Positions 25,389 through 34,235 of a stretch of 64,000 bases of DNA are shown piece after piece. The position numbers were made by a program, and so were the translations under genes. The DNA is taken from contig JAGYIY010000001.1 of NCBI GenBank assembly GCA_018402485.1, positions 1,334,001 through 1,398,000 on the forward strand, in the 5' to 3' direction. Under the pieces are notes generated by a model. It was given only the letters and a program-made list of their open reading frames with translations. It was not told the origin of the DNA and ran no database searches. Numbering within the stretch: the first letter of the stretch is position 1; the number at the start of each line of letters is the position of its first letter. Source of the DNA: Roseivirga sp. Its GTDB lineage: Bacteria; Bacteroidota; Bacteroidia; Cytophagales; Cyclobacteriaceae.

Positions 25389-27160
25389 TTAAAACTCAGG
25401 ATCTAACCGCAGTTTTTCTTGAAGCTCCTGTAATAAGGGGTACTTCTTTTTTAAGTGGTCAAACTTTTCCTTGTCGGTGTAAAGCATTTTTTCTTTGGCC
25501 ATTTGAATCACCTCATAATCAAGAGATAACTCATCGTTTTCAACAGCATTTCTTAAGTAGTGCAACAGATCGAAACGCATTCGCTCAAAGGAAGGAGCGA
25601 GGGCTTCGTTTGCCAATTGGAGTAAAATTTTGTGGCCATCTGTTCTAAATCCAGCCTTTAGTAAGAGCGCGTCCTTATCTAAACCTTTGGCTAATCGCTC
25701 TGTCCGAAAGGCTTCCCACTGTTCTGCAATATCTTCCTGACGATAAGATTTTGTTCTTGTTGCTGTTGTTTGCTTTTCCTCTTCTTGGGGATGTTTTTTT
25801 TCTTCTTTGATGTTGGTTTTCACCGCTGCCCGCAAAGCGTTTAAGTCGCCCGGAATATTACTTTTACTATTATTTTTGGCTTCCGGCTTTCTAAACTTAT
25901 CGGCTGAATTTAGCTCATGAATGGGTGTTTTTTCGTGGCCTTGTGCGGATGTAGACTGCGCCTTGGTCGGGGTAGAAGGTATGGTTTTTTGTACGTTTTT
26001 TTCCGTTGAAGATGATGAGGTAATATTTTTTACATCCTGCTGCTCAGTGCTCAGGCTTTTTTTTTTGTAGTGTCGCTTAACTGAGCCTGTGACAACTGTA
26101 TGGCAGCGTTTAAATGCGCCATTTTTAGCAAACATAGCTCAACATGCAGCCTTTGGTTTTTACTAGATTTATATTGAATGTCGCATTGGTTGGCAAGGTT
26201 CAAGGCGGTAAGCAAATAAGACATCGGAATGGCCTCAGCTTGTTCTTTGTATTTAACTTTCACAGTATCCGATACAGTAAGAAGTGACAAAGTTTCTTTG
26301 TCTTTGCAGACCAACAAATCTCTAAAATGACCACTGAGCCCTAAGATAAAATCATGACCGTCAAACCCTTTTCTTAAAATTTCATCGAATAAAAGTAAGG
26401 CTGGAGTTGTGTTTTCTTGATAAAGGGCCTCCGTCATCCTAAAATAGTAGTCATAATCTAAAATATGTAGGGTGTCTATGGTTACTTGGTAGCTCACCTT
26501 CTTGCCACTGAAAGTCACAATGAGATCAAACATCGAAAGTGCATCGCGCATGGCACCATCCGCCTTTCGGGCGATAAGATTAAGCGCTTCGTCCTCTACT
26601 TCTATTCCTTCTTTATCAGCAATCATTTTTAGCTGAGTAGAGATGTCGCTAATCTCTATGCGTTCAAAATCGTAAATCTGACACCTCGAAAGGATGGTAG
26701 GAATTACTTTATGTTTTTCCGTAGTCGCTAAAATGAAAATTGCATAGCTCGGAGGTTCCTCAAGCGTTTTTAAGAAAGCATTGAATGCACTTGAAGAAAG
26801 CATGTGCACCTCATCGATGATATAGACTTTATACTTTCCTTGCTGAGGAGGATAACGTACTTGTTCGATGAGGTTACGGATGTCATCTACACCGCTATTG
26901 GAGGCAGCATCTAACTCGTAAATATTGAAAGTGTCATTCTCCGCTAGCGGATTATCTGATTTTTGATTGTTGATGAGGCGTGCAACAATTCGTGCGCAGG
27001 TGGTTTTCCCCACACCTCTAGGCCCACAGAAAAGCATGGCTTGTGCCAATTGCTCGTTATCTATAGCGTTTTTTAAAGTGGTAGTAATGTGATCCTGACC
27101 TACAACCTCCTCGAAACCTACAGGTCTATATTTACGCGCTGAGACAACAAAATTTTCCAT
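25389..27160 (-). CDS. dnaX: DNA polymerase III subunit tau (frameshift product of dnaX)
   Basis: The full clamp-loader subunit spans two frames. Frame one (27160-26051) supplies the AAA+ ATPase and oligomerisation domains; frame two continues to 25389. A -1 shift on the A10 run of the mRNA (26066-26057), or slippage adding one A, joins them into about 590 residues, the usual size of Bacteroidota DnaX. The tau part has a Lys/Thr/Ser/Gln-rich linker and a C-terminal helical domain (EQWEAFRTERLAKGLDKDAL) that should contact the polymerase. If no shift occurs only the gamma form is made. A true frameshift mutation or a homopolymer sequencing error is the alternative, less likely because both frames are well preserved. 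Confidence 0.85.
26051..27160 (-). CDS. dnaX: DNA polymerase III subunit gamma (short dnaX product)
   Basis: Read without frameshift dnaX gives 369 residues ending TTKKKA and a TGA. It contains the Walker A GPRGVGKTTCAR, Walker B IIDEVHML, sensor 1 LATTEKHKV and the arginine-finger context SRCQIYDFERI, followed by the oligomerisation domain III. The zinc module (four Cys between Walker A and the LDAASN motif in E. coli) is absent: the segment reads NQKSDNPLAENDTFNIYELDAASN. Gamma would load the sliding clamp but lack the polymerase-binding tail. Domains I-III complete plus stop just after slippery run parallel E. coli and Thermus gamma. Confidence 0.85.
   Translation of the reverse strand: MENFVVSARKYRPVGFEEVVGQDHITTTLKNAIDNEQLAQAMLFCGPRGVGKTTCARIVARLINNQKSDNPLAENDTFNIYELDAASNSGVDDIRNLIEQVRYPPQQGKYKVYIIDEVHMLSSSAFNAFLKTLEEPPSYAIFILATTEKHKVIPTILSRCQIYDFERIEISDISTQLKMIADKEGIEVEDEALNLIARKADGAMRDALSMFDLIVTFSGKKVSYQVTIDTLHILDYDYYFRMTEALYQENTTPALLLFDEILRKGFDGHDFILGLSGHFRDLLVCKDKETLSLLTVSDTVKVKYKEQAEAIPMSYLLTALNLANQCDIQYKSSKNQRLHVELCLLKMAHLNAAIQLSQAQLSDTTKKKA
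26057..26066 (-). promoter_or_regulatory. Slippery A10 run in dnaX mRNA (frameshift site)
   Basis: Ten consecutive A residues on the coding strand, read ACA AAA AAA AAA GCC TGA in the zero frame and AAA AAA AAA AGC CTG in the -1 frame. The gamma stop codon lies three bases after the run. No strong downstream stem-loop is visible (there is a direct repeat CTGAGCA instead), so transcriptional slippage as in Thermus dnaX fits better than the stimulated ribosomal shift of E. coli. Confidence 0.7.
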
Positions 27161-27384
27161 TAGTGCAAGATATAAATCTTACTTCAACCTCGGTAAAAAT
27201 ATGTTCACTTTTCTCTTTTTTTCTGAATACTGAAGGCTCTCGCATAAATAAGAGTTTGGTGATTTTGGTTTCATAAGCTTGTATTCAATTGTTTTAGATT
27301 GTTTTGTGGTGAATAGATTATCTTCAATTTTTACTCAGCTAAGATGAATTCTTCAAATAAAAGAACAGGGAACTAAAAAGACTC

Positions 27385-27392
27385 TATCTTTG
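27385..27392 (+). promoter_or_regulatory. -7 promoter box of ssrA
   Basis: TATCTTTG matches TAnnTTTG exactly and lies 46 bp upstream of the mature tmRNA 5' end, consistent with a short 5' precursor trimmed by RNase P. The rest of 27161-27384 between dnaX and ssrA is AT-rich with no recognisable gene. Confidence 0.5.
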
Positions 27393-27438
27393 TATGTACC
27401 ATTGCAAACAGTACCTGCTTAGCAGCAGCCTGTATTTT

Positions 27439-27804
27439 GGGGCCGACTGGAATTGACAGTAGGTGTAATGCAAGTGTAAGCATGTCGGGAGTTGTGCGTA
27501 TTTCCCGTAAATAAAACGTTCATCCTTTTTAATTGGCGAAAGACAATACGCCCTTGCTGCCTAATCAGATTTAGTTAGCAATGTGTCTCTCTTACCCTTC
27601 GTTCTGCCGGGTAGGAATATGAGGCATCATCACGCAGAACTGGCCGCTGTAGGGTTGTGATACATCGGTAAGACCAACTGCAACTAAGATGTGTTTTAGG
27701 TGTGCTGCTCTCCTTGATGCATTCGAAAATCAAAAGCAAATAAACATGTAGAAGGCGCTTAGTGTTCCTTAGCTGGACCAGAGTTCGAATCTCTGCGGCT
27801 CCAC
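27439..27804 (+). ncRNA. ssrA: Transfer-messenger RNA (tmRNA)
   Basis: The 5' end GGGGCCGACTGGAATTGACA and the 3' end GGTTCGAATCTCTGCGGCTCCA-type arm (T-loop GTTCGAATC, acceptor CGGCTCC pairing with GGGGCCG) define a one-piece tmRNA of about 366 nt. The 3' CCA is not encoded. A tag reading frame starts with GGC at 27535 and ends with TAA at 27562-27564, giving GERQYALAA, which after the tRNA-borne Ala would be AGERQYALAA; the YALAA end is the ClpXP-type degradation signal. tmRNA rescues stalled ribosomes with SmpB. Confidence 0.95.
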
Positions 27805-27808
27805 AATA

Positions 27809-27843
27809 ACCCACCGGATTGTAAAAATGCGGTGGGTTTTTTT
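27809..27843 (+). terminator. Intrinsic terminator of ssrA
   Basis: AACCCACCG (27809-27817) pairs perfectly with CGGTGGGTT (27831-27839) across a 13-nt loop and is followed by a T-run to 27843. It begins five bases after the tmRNA discriminator base. Confidence 0.9.
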
Positions 27844-27888
27844 ATTGGACGTTAGCAGAAGACTTACAAACAGACGATATCGTAAAAA

Positions 27889-30090
27889 TCAGTTCTTTCT
27901 TTTCAGTTGTTGGAGGTGTGCTTGAGCAATTTTTATTTCTCCATAACTATATTCATCACCTAATTTTGCTTTTATTTCTCCCAATGGTTGTGCTTCGTCT
28001 GTAATTAACTGAAGGATATTTTCAAGTTTTGTTGCATCCATTAGGGCTGATGCTTGTATTTCACCTAAAGCTACATATTGGCACAGATGTCCCTCGATCG
28101 TGGTAGGCACAAAGCCCCGTTCTTCTGCAATTTCTTCAATACTCTTACCGGCTTTGAATAGTGTGTAACTGATTTCGGAGGTAGGCGTTTTGCTTTTTTT
28201 CTCTTTTTTTGAAAATACTTTCCTTTCTTGAATGAATGATGTAGTTGGTCGAACGTTTTCTCTGCTGAGTTCTTTTCCTTCGAAGAGGGCATTGACCAAT
28301 GCGCTAAGCCTTTGAATGGTTATGAGTTTGTCAAAGACAAGCTCTTCTAGTTCTTTCAATTCTGTATGATAGTTTTTTAGACCTGTTTGACCAGAGGTTT
28401 TATTTATTCGCTCTTTGATAGGCTTTACACATGCTTCTAGTTTAGGAGAGAAAAATGTTTCTGCCTTGATGAGGCGTTCCTTTAAAGTGCTTAAATAATC
28501 TTTTTGCTGTTGAAAAATGGCTTCTAATTGGTAAGTAAACTTTTCTGCTATCTCGTTTAGGTCTTTTACTTGCTCGAATAACTGGATGGAATCTTTGGCG
28601 TACTGCTGCTTTAGCGAACGGTTTTCCTGCTTATCAAAACCTCTGACGTGTACTTCAAATGTCTTGATCACTAATTTCCAATCAAAAGCATTTAAACATG
28701 TTTTATGAAGGAAACCCTTCCGGTCTTCTTTTAGCTTTTCTTCCAGTTCTTCGGGTTTGGCTTTGGTCAAGGCGAAGGCTTTCATAGAGGCACTTGCTTC
28801 GAAACCTTCATTGGGAAGTTGAGTGGAGAGAATCAAACCTTTTAGGGAAGTGAGTCTCGAAAGAGCAACATAAACTTGACCATGTGTAAATGATGAGCTA
28901 AGGTCTAATATCGCTTTTTCAAAAGTCAACCCTTGACTTTTGTGTACGGTAACTGCCCAAGCTAATTTTAAGGGATATTGCTCAAAAGTGCCTAATATCT
29001 TTTCTTCAATTTCTTGTGTGTTCTTGTTCAGTGTGTAACGCTTATTTTCCCATTTGTACAGTGGTACATCTACCTCTTCTCCATCTTCAAACTGCACAAC
29101 AATTTCGTTAGCGTGGAGCTTTGAGACTGAGCCAATTCTTCCGTTGTAAAATCTCCCCTCACCGGAAGGGTCGTTTTTGATGAACATGACTTGTGCTCCT
29201 TTTTTTAAGGAAAGAGTAGGCGAGGTTGGATACTGGTTTTCATTGAAATCACCCTGAAGTTGAGATTCAAAATGTTTGAATTCCCCTGGTAGCTTTTCCA
29301 ACTGTTTTTGGTTTAAAGTATTGGCCTTATTATTGTGCGTAGTCAGTAAAATGTATCCCTTTTGCACCATTCGATCAGCATCACTTTGATAATAACCATT
29401 CAGAAAATTTACGTCATCTTCAGTTTGCCTATTTTCTCTAAAACGATTAAGAATACCAATAAACTGCTCATCACTTTGTCTGTATACCTTATCGAGCTCG
29501 ATGTGTATAAGGGGTTCTGTTTTTAAGGCCAGTGCTTCAAAAAAATAACTACTGTCATAATAAGGAGAGAGCAAGTCCCATTCAGTATCTTTCACCACGG
29601 GTGGCAACTGCCAGAGGTCGCCAATGAATAAAATTTGTACACCACCAAAAGGTAAATGCTTCTTTTTTCGTAGAAAGCGGAGCATGTGATCAATGCAATC
29701 CAGTAGATCGGCACGAAGCATACTGACTTCATCAATGATCAAAAGCTCCATGGTCTGAATCATAGCTCTTTTTGTGGCATTAAAGCGTAACTTGCTAAAT
29801 AAGTTGAACAGGGTTGTGACCTGGCTGTTAACATCTGAGGGGGGTACGCGCTCAGGAAGAAATGTACCAAATGGAAGTTGAAGTAAAGAATGCAGCGTTA
29901 CTCCACCAGCGTTTATGGCTGCAATGCCGGTAGGGGCAGCTACTACACATTTTTTATGGGTATGTTCTACAATGTACCTCAGAAAAGTAGTTTTACCTGT
30001 TCCCGCTTTTCCCGTAAGAAAAATGTGCCGATCTGTACTGTTTACAAAATCGGCTGCACGCTGACTAAGTGAACCGGGAGTGTACTTCAT
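27889..30090 (-). CDS. PIF1-like superfamily 1 DNA helicase with C-terminal helix-turn-helix domain
   Basis: A 733-residue helicase. Motif I is LTGKAGTGKTTFLRYI, motif II LLIIDEVSMLRAD, motif III FIGDLWQLPPVV, and the C-terminal UvrD_C_2-like motifs include VTVHKSQGLTFEKAILDL and VYVALSRLTSLKG. These mark the PIF1/RecD branch of SF1B 5'-3' helicases. After a coiled, lysine-rich middle part, the C-terminus (ISYTLFKAGKSIEEIAEERG, TTIEGHL) is an HTH_40-type domain. It probably resolves unusual DNA structures or stalled forks. It is monocistronic and ends 45 bp from the ssrA terminator, converging with ssrA. Confidence 0.9.
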   Translation of the reverse strand: MKYTPGSLSQRAADFVNSTDRHIFLTGKAGTGKTTFLRYIVEHTHKKCVVAAPTGIAAINAGGVTLHSLLQLPFGTFLPERVPPSDVNSQVTTLFNLFSKLRFNATKRAMIQTMELLIIDEVSMLRADLLDCIDHMLRFLRKKKHLPFGGVQILFIGDLWQLPPVVKDTEWDLLSPYYDSSYFFEALALKTEPLIHIELDKVYRQSDEQFIGILNRFRENRQTEDDVNFLNGYYQSDADRMVQKGYILLTTHNNKANTLNQKQLEKLPGEFKHFESQLQGDFNENQYPTSPTLSLKKGAQVMFIKNDPSGEGRFYNGRIGSVSKLHANEIVVQFEDGEEVDVPLYKWENKRYTLNKNTQEIEEKILGTFEQYPLKLAWAVTVHKSQGLTFEKAILDLSSSFTHGQVYVALSRLTSLKGLILSTQLPNEGFEASASMKAFALTKAKPEELEEKLKEDRKGFLHKTCLNAFDWKLVIKTFEVHVRGFDKQENRSLKQQYAKDSIQLFEQVKDLNEIAEKFTYQLEAIFQQQKDYLSTLKERLIKAETFFSPKLEACVKPIKERINKTSGQTGLKNYHTELKELEELVFDKLITIQRLSALVNALFEGKELSRENVRPTTSFIQERKVFSKKEKKSKTPTSEISYTLFKAGKSIEEIAEERGFVPTTIEGHLCQYVALGEIQASALMDATKLENILQLITDEAQPLGEIKAKLGDEYSYGEIKIAQAHLQQLKRKN

Positions 30091-30258
30091 AACTAAGTAA
30101 TTGAAAATTAAAGCTACTAAAAGATATTTTTATATGTCAAATGAAACTGCATTTAATTTTATTTATAACTGCTCTATTCAAACGAATTAACAGCAAAAGC
30201 TTGGTCGATAGGTGAAATAAATTTAATTTGATGCAGCTTTATTAAACGAACATTATTT

Positions 30259-30504
30259 ATGTCTTGCCCGTCACACAAATATGAATACATGAGTAAGGAG
30301 CTGGCGGAAACCGCTTTAATAGACCAGCATATCTATAAAAATTTTTTACCGCACGAGGGACCACAAAATGTATATGAATGTGAGCTCTGTGGTGGGTGGC
30401 ACTTAACCAGTAAATCCGTTTCTAGGAATGAACAATTGCAAGAAATGATAGACTCAGGGGAATTGAAAAGGAAGCAGACTGCCAATCGTTGGGAGCGATT
30501 TTAA
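30259..30504 (+). CDS. Small zinc-ribbon-like protein
   Basis: An 81-residue protein starting MSCPSHKYEYMSKELAETA with the motif VYECELCGGWHLTSK. The CxxC-G-G-WHLT block plus the N-terminal Cys/His (CPSHK) resemble a family of short zinc-binding proteins found widely in bacteria and phages, with unknown function. The gene stands alone between the divergent PIF1 helicase and gldA. A non-functional reading is unlikely because the motif is intact. Confidence 0.65.
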   Translation: MSCPSHKYEYMSKELAETALIDQHIYKNFLPHEGPQNVYECELCGGWHLTSKSVSRNEQLQEMIDSGELKRKQTANRWERF

Positions 30505-30523
30505 TAGCAATGTACCTTAATAC

Positions 30524-30555
30524 TTGCTCAAGCCGTCGGATTTGACCTATATTTA
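30524..30555 (+). promoter_or_regulatory. Candidate promoter of the gldA-gldFG operon
   Basis: A -33 TTG (30524-30526) and a -7 TATATTTA (30548-30555; 7/8 to TAnnTTTG) are 21 bp apart, with the gldA ATG 38 bp further on. Match is imperfect, so this is tentative. Confidence 0.35.
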
Positions 30556-30592
30556 AGCACAATTCAACATACACAAAGGCGTTAGAATCTCT

Positions 30593-31492
30593 ATGTCGGT
30601 AGAAGTAAAATCACTTTCGAAAACTTACGGCTTGCAGCATGCTGTCAAAAAAATTTCCTTTGATGCCAAAAACGGTGAGATCCTTGGTTTTTTAGGACCA
30701 AATGGTGCTGGTAAATCCACCACGATGAAGATGATTACAGGTTTTTTGTTACCCACAGAGGGAGAGGTGAAAGTTTGCGGAATGAATGTAATGATGCATA
30801 AACTTGAGGCCAGTCGCTGCATGGGTTATTTGGCAGAGCATAACCCACTGTATCCGGATATGTATGTGCATGAGTTCTTGCTTTTTGCAGCTCGCATTCA
30901 AGGGGTTCAAAAAAAAGACCGACAAGCAAGGGTAAAGGAAATGGTTTTACAATGTGGCCTTTTAAAAGAACAACACAAAAAGATTGGCACCCTTTCCAAA
31001 GGCTATCAGCAACGTGTTGGCTTAGCGCAATCAATGATTCATAATCCAGAGGTACTTATTTTAGATGAACCAACAAGCGGTTTAGATCCTAATCAACTTG
31101 GTGAAATCAGGCGATTGATCAAAACCTTGAGTAAGCATAAGACGGTAATTTTATCAACTCATATCATGCAAGAAGTAAAAGCCTTGTGCGATAGGGTGAT
31201 TATCATTAAGGATGGAGAAATGGTGGCCAATTCGGCATTAGGCGATTTGATGAAAGCCCAGAGGCATTTGAAAGTAGAGTTTCAAACTTCTCCCGATCTT
31301 AATAAACTGAAGCAATTATCAGATGTGGAAAGGCTGAATGAAACAAGCTTTGTATTGAAGAGCGAGGAAGGGAAGGATTTGCGCGCAGCTGTATTTGATT
31401 TGGCAAAAAGCGAGAACTGGGTCATTTTGAGTATGAATCAGGAGGAGAGAGAGCTGGAGGAAATATTTTCTGAATTAACTCAAGGAGCTTAG
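30593..31492 (+). CDS. gldA: Gliding motility ABC transporter ATP-binding protein GldA
   Basis: A 299-residue ATPase with Walker A GFLGPNGAGKSTTMKM, signature LSKGYQQRVGLAQ, Walker B VLILDEPTSGLDPNQ and the switch histidine in ILSTHIMQE. The ABC-2-type ATPase is followed immediately by a GldF-GldG fusion, which identifies it as GldA. In Flavobacterium, GldA with GldF and GldG is needed for gliding; its exact cargo is unresolved. The stop at 31492 is 2 bases from the next start. Confidence 0.88.
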   Translation: MSVEVKSLSKTYGLQHAVKKISFDAKNGEILGFLGPNGAGKSTTMKMITGFLLPTEGEVKVCGMNVMMHKLEASRCMGYLAEHNPLYPDMYVHEFLLFAARIQGVQKKDRQARVKEMVLQCGLLKEQHKKIGTLSKGYQQRVGLAQSMIHNPEVLILDEPTSGLDPNQLGEIRRLIKTLSKHKTVILSTHIMQEVKALCDRVIIIKDGEMVANSALGDLMKAQRHLKVEFQTSPDLNKLKQLSDVERLNETSFVLKSEEGKDLRAAVFDLAKSENWVILSMNQEERELEEIFSELTQGA

Positions 31493-31494
31493 GT

Positions 31495-33906
31495 ATGTGG
31501 GAAATTTATAAAAAAGAATTAGCCCAATTTTTAAATTCTCTGATTGCTTATTTAGCTATAAGTATTTTTTTAACAGGAATCGGTCTACTCACATGGGTGT
31601 TTCCTGAGACCAGCGTGCTCGATTTTGGGTTTGCTGATTTAACGTCGCTTTTTTCTTTTGGGCCTTTCGTACTCATGTTTTTAGTACCAGCCATTACCAT
31701 GCGTATGTTAGCCGAGGAGCGGAAAGCAGGCACGCTGGAGTTTTTATTAACGAAGCCTTTGACGGAATGGCAAATTATTTTAGGTAAGTATGCCGCAGCT
31801 CTTAGTTTGGTCGTTTTTTCAATCCTCCCCACCCTCTTTTATTATTACTCCCTATACCAATTGGGAAATCCGCCAGGAAACCTAGATACACCGGGAATCA
31901 TTGGTTCATATTTAGGCTTGTTTCTTTTAGGAGGAGTTTTTACGGCCATTGGTCTGGCTGCATCATCCGTCAGTAGTAATAGTATAGTTGGTTTCATATT
32001 GGCTGTTTTCCTCTGTTTTTTCTTTTATACTGGTGTGAGTGAAATCGCTGCCTTATTCAAGGGTAATATCGCGCTCTATCTAGAAGATGTCAGTCTTAGT
32101 TATCATTATGACGCACTCGGTAGAGGGCTTATTGATACACGAGATGTTACCTTTTTTATTTCTACCATAGTTTTTGTTCTCATCATTGCTCATTGGCAAG
32201 TCATAGCTCGTAAACTGGCGTTTCGCCCTTTGCGCATGCGACTGCTACGCCACATTATTTTGGGCCTTTTGGTACTCCTCATTTTTAACATTTGGGCGGC
32301 TAATTTCTTCGTTCGTATTGACATTACCGAAGACCAAAGGTACACACTGAAACCAGCCACAAAGGCTATGCTGCGACAGATTGAGGAACCTTTGCAGGTG
32401 GAAATTTTACTTGATGGAGATTTACCCCCGGGTTTTGAAAGGCTGAAAAAATCCATTCAGGAAACCTTGGTGGAATTTGAAGTGTACACGCAAGAACCAA
32501 TTGTATTTTCATTTAGAGATCCGGGAAATGCTGACAATGCTCAGGAGCGAAATCAAAATTATGAAGCACTGATGCAGCAAGGTTTTAGTCCTACTCAAGT
32601 CTTTGATACGGAGAATGGTAAGCAAATAAAAAAACTCATTTTTCCGTATGCCATCATTCGTTACAAAGGGCAGGCGGCTGGAATTTTATTGTTGAAAGGC
32701 GCTCAAGGAAGTACACCACAAGAACGGCTCAACCAATCGATTGAGGGAATTGAGTTTGAATTGGCCGTGGGTATTCAGCGATTGGCTCGAATGAATAGAA
32801 AAAGCATTGGTTTGGTAACAGGGCATAATGAACTTGACTCCATGGAGGTGGTTGGCTTTTTAAGTGAAATGGTACAATATTTCGACTTGGAAGCGGTTGA
32901 CCTACAACACGCTTCTGATTTAATAGCTTATGACGCCCTTATAGTGGCAAAGCCAACTGAACCTTTCAGCAGACAAGATTTATATGCGCTGGATCAATAC
33001 ATCATGCATGGGGGTGATGTGATTTTTTTGTTGGATGCCCTAGCCGCTGATATGAACAAAGCCGGAGGAGCTGGAACATTGGCAACTCCCGTAAATCATA
33101 ATTTAGATGAGATGCTTTTTCGATATGGAATACGCCTGAATAGCAACCTCATTCAAGACATACAAAATTTTGGCCGTTATCCTGTGGTTGTGGGCGAAGA
33201 TGCGCAATTGATTAATCTGCCATGGCCTTTTTATGCAGGCTTATATGATTTTAGCGAACATCCGATCACTCGTAACCTAGATGGTGTTTACGCAAGGTTT
33301 TTCGGAACCATGGATACAGTTAAAGCAGAGGGAATCCAAAAGACACCTTTGATGTTCACATCACCAAAAACAAGAGTGCTTTCTGCACCTGCACCAGTGG
33401 CCTTTGAAGATTATGCCAATGAACCGGCTGATGAACTTTTTACACATGGTAAGGAACCTGTGGCTTATTTATTGGAAGGGCAGTTTACTTCAATGTTTAG
33501 AAACAGGGTTTTACCACAGGGAGCAGATGCCAATTTATTCTCCGAAAAGGGCTTATTGACCAAGGTATTAGTGGTTTCGGATGGCGACATCATACGGAAC
33601 GAAAAAAACCTCAATAATGGAGCTCCCTTTGAATTGGGCTTTAATCCATTTGCAGAACAGGGTGAGAAGCGCACTTATGCCAATAAAGAATTCTTGTTCA
33701 ATACTTTGGCTTATATGACCAATGAAAATGGACTGATTACCTCCCGCTCCAAAGAGGTAAAACTAAGACCTCTGAATCGGGTGAGGGTAAGACAAGAAAG
33801 ACTGATATGGCAACTCCTCAATCTTGTCGGTCCACTGCTACTCCTCTTGGGTTTTGGCCTCATTCGTTTTTACTGGCGAAAGTCCAAATATACCAAGCAC
33901 ATGTAA
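31495..33906 (+). CDS. GldF-GldG fusion, gliding motility ABC transporter permease and auxiliary protein
   Basis: An 803-residue protein. Residues 1-240 form a six-helix ABC-2 permease like GldF (MWEIYKKELAQFLNSLIAYL, MRMLAEERKAGTLEFLLTKPL). From about residue 245 a membrane helix leads to a GldG-type extracytoplasmic part (RIDITEDQRYTLKPATKAML, VTGHNELDSMEV, HGGDVIFLLDALAADM), ending in a transmembrane helix near 780 (NLVGPLLLLLGFGLIRFYW). In Flavobacterium johnsoniae gldF and gldG are separate genes. No frameshift or linker remnant is visible at the junction, so the fusion is real in this sequence. Permease and periplasmic component would be made in fixed one-to-one ratio. Confidence 0.88.
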   Translation: MWEIYKKELAQFLNSLIAYLAISIFLTGIGLLTWVFPETSVLDFGFADLTSLFSFGPFVLMFLVPAITMRMLAEERKAGTLEFLLTKPLTEWQIILGKYAAALSLVVFSILPTLFYYYSLYQLGNPPGNLDTPGIIGSYLGLFLLGGVFTAIGLAASSVSSNSIVGFILAVFLCFFFYTGVSEIAALFKGNIALYLEDVSLSYHYDALGRGLIDTRDVTFFISTIVFVLIIAHWQVIARKLAFRPLRMRLLRHIILGLLVLLIFNIWAANFFVRIDITEDQRYTLKPATKAMLRQIEEPLQVEILLDGDLPPGFERLKKSIQETLVEFEVYTQEPIVFSFRDPGNADNAQERNQNYEALMQQGFSPTQVFDTENGKQIKKLIFPYAIIRYKGQAAGILLLKGAQGSTPQERLNQSIEGIEFELAVGIQRLARMNRKSIGLVTGHNELDSMEVVGFLSEMVQYFDLEAVDLQHASDLIAYDALIVAKPTEPFSRQDLYALDQYIMHGGDVIFLLDALAADMNKAGGAGTLATPVNHNLDEMLFRYGIRLNSNLIQDIQNFGRYPVVVGEDAQLINLPWPFYAGLYDFSEHPITRNLDGVYARFFGTMDTVKAEGIQKTPLMFTSPKTRVLSAPAPVAFEDYANEPADELFTHGKEPVAYLLEGQFTSMFRNRVLPQGADANLFSEKGLLTKVLVVSDGDIIRNEKNLNNGAPFELGFNPFAEQGEKRTYANKEFLFNTLAYMTNENGLITSRSKEVKLRPLNRVRVRQERLIWQLLNLVGPLLLLLGFGLIRFYWRKSKYTKHM

Positions 33907-34224
33907 CTAGTATTTTTGAACAGAGGGGTCTATTTCATCGGCCCAAGCTAAAATCCCTCCTTTTAAATTGTAAATGTTTTCATAGCCATGGTTGGCTTCC
34001 AACCAACGTACCACATTAGCGCTCCGCTGACCACTACGGCAGTAAACAATGATTTGCTTATCTTTAGGGAATTGGTCAAGGTGTTGGGGAACTGTACCCA
34101 TGGGAATCAATTGTCCACCAATCTCGGCGATATCTACTTCGTGTGGCTCTCTTACATCAATCAATTCGAATTCTTTACCATCATCTTTTAAAGCTTTAAG
34201 CTCATTAACATTTATTTCTTTCAT
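33907..34224 (-). CDS. Single-domain rhodanese
   Basis: A 105-residue sulfurtransferase domain: MKEINVNELKAL, FELIDVREPHEVDIAEI, catalytic Cys in IIVYCRSGQRSANVV and C-terminal NLKGGILAWADEID. The CRSGQRS loop is the six-residue active-site loop of thiosulfate sulfurtransferases. No signal peptide, so cytosolic. It converges with gldFG without overlap and lies 12 bp after a small unknown ORF. Confidence 0.9.
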   Translation of the reverse strand: MKEINVNELKALKDDGKEFELIDVREPHEVDIAEIGGQLIPMGTVPQHLDQFPKDKQIIVYCRSGQRSANVVRWLEANHGYENIYNLKGGILAWADEIDPSVQKY

Positions 34225-34235
34225 TATTTGTTTGG

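Noticed and set aside
25389..26135. Independent 248-residue gene or dnaX pseudogene fragment
   Set aside because: Its sequence continues the dnaX tau tail after the A10 run and both frames look conserved; programmed frameshift explains it better.
27575..27814. 79-codon ORF on the minus strand
   Set aside because: It lies inside the tmRNA gene; the open frame is fortuitous.
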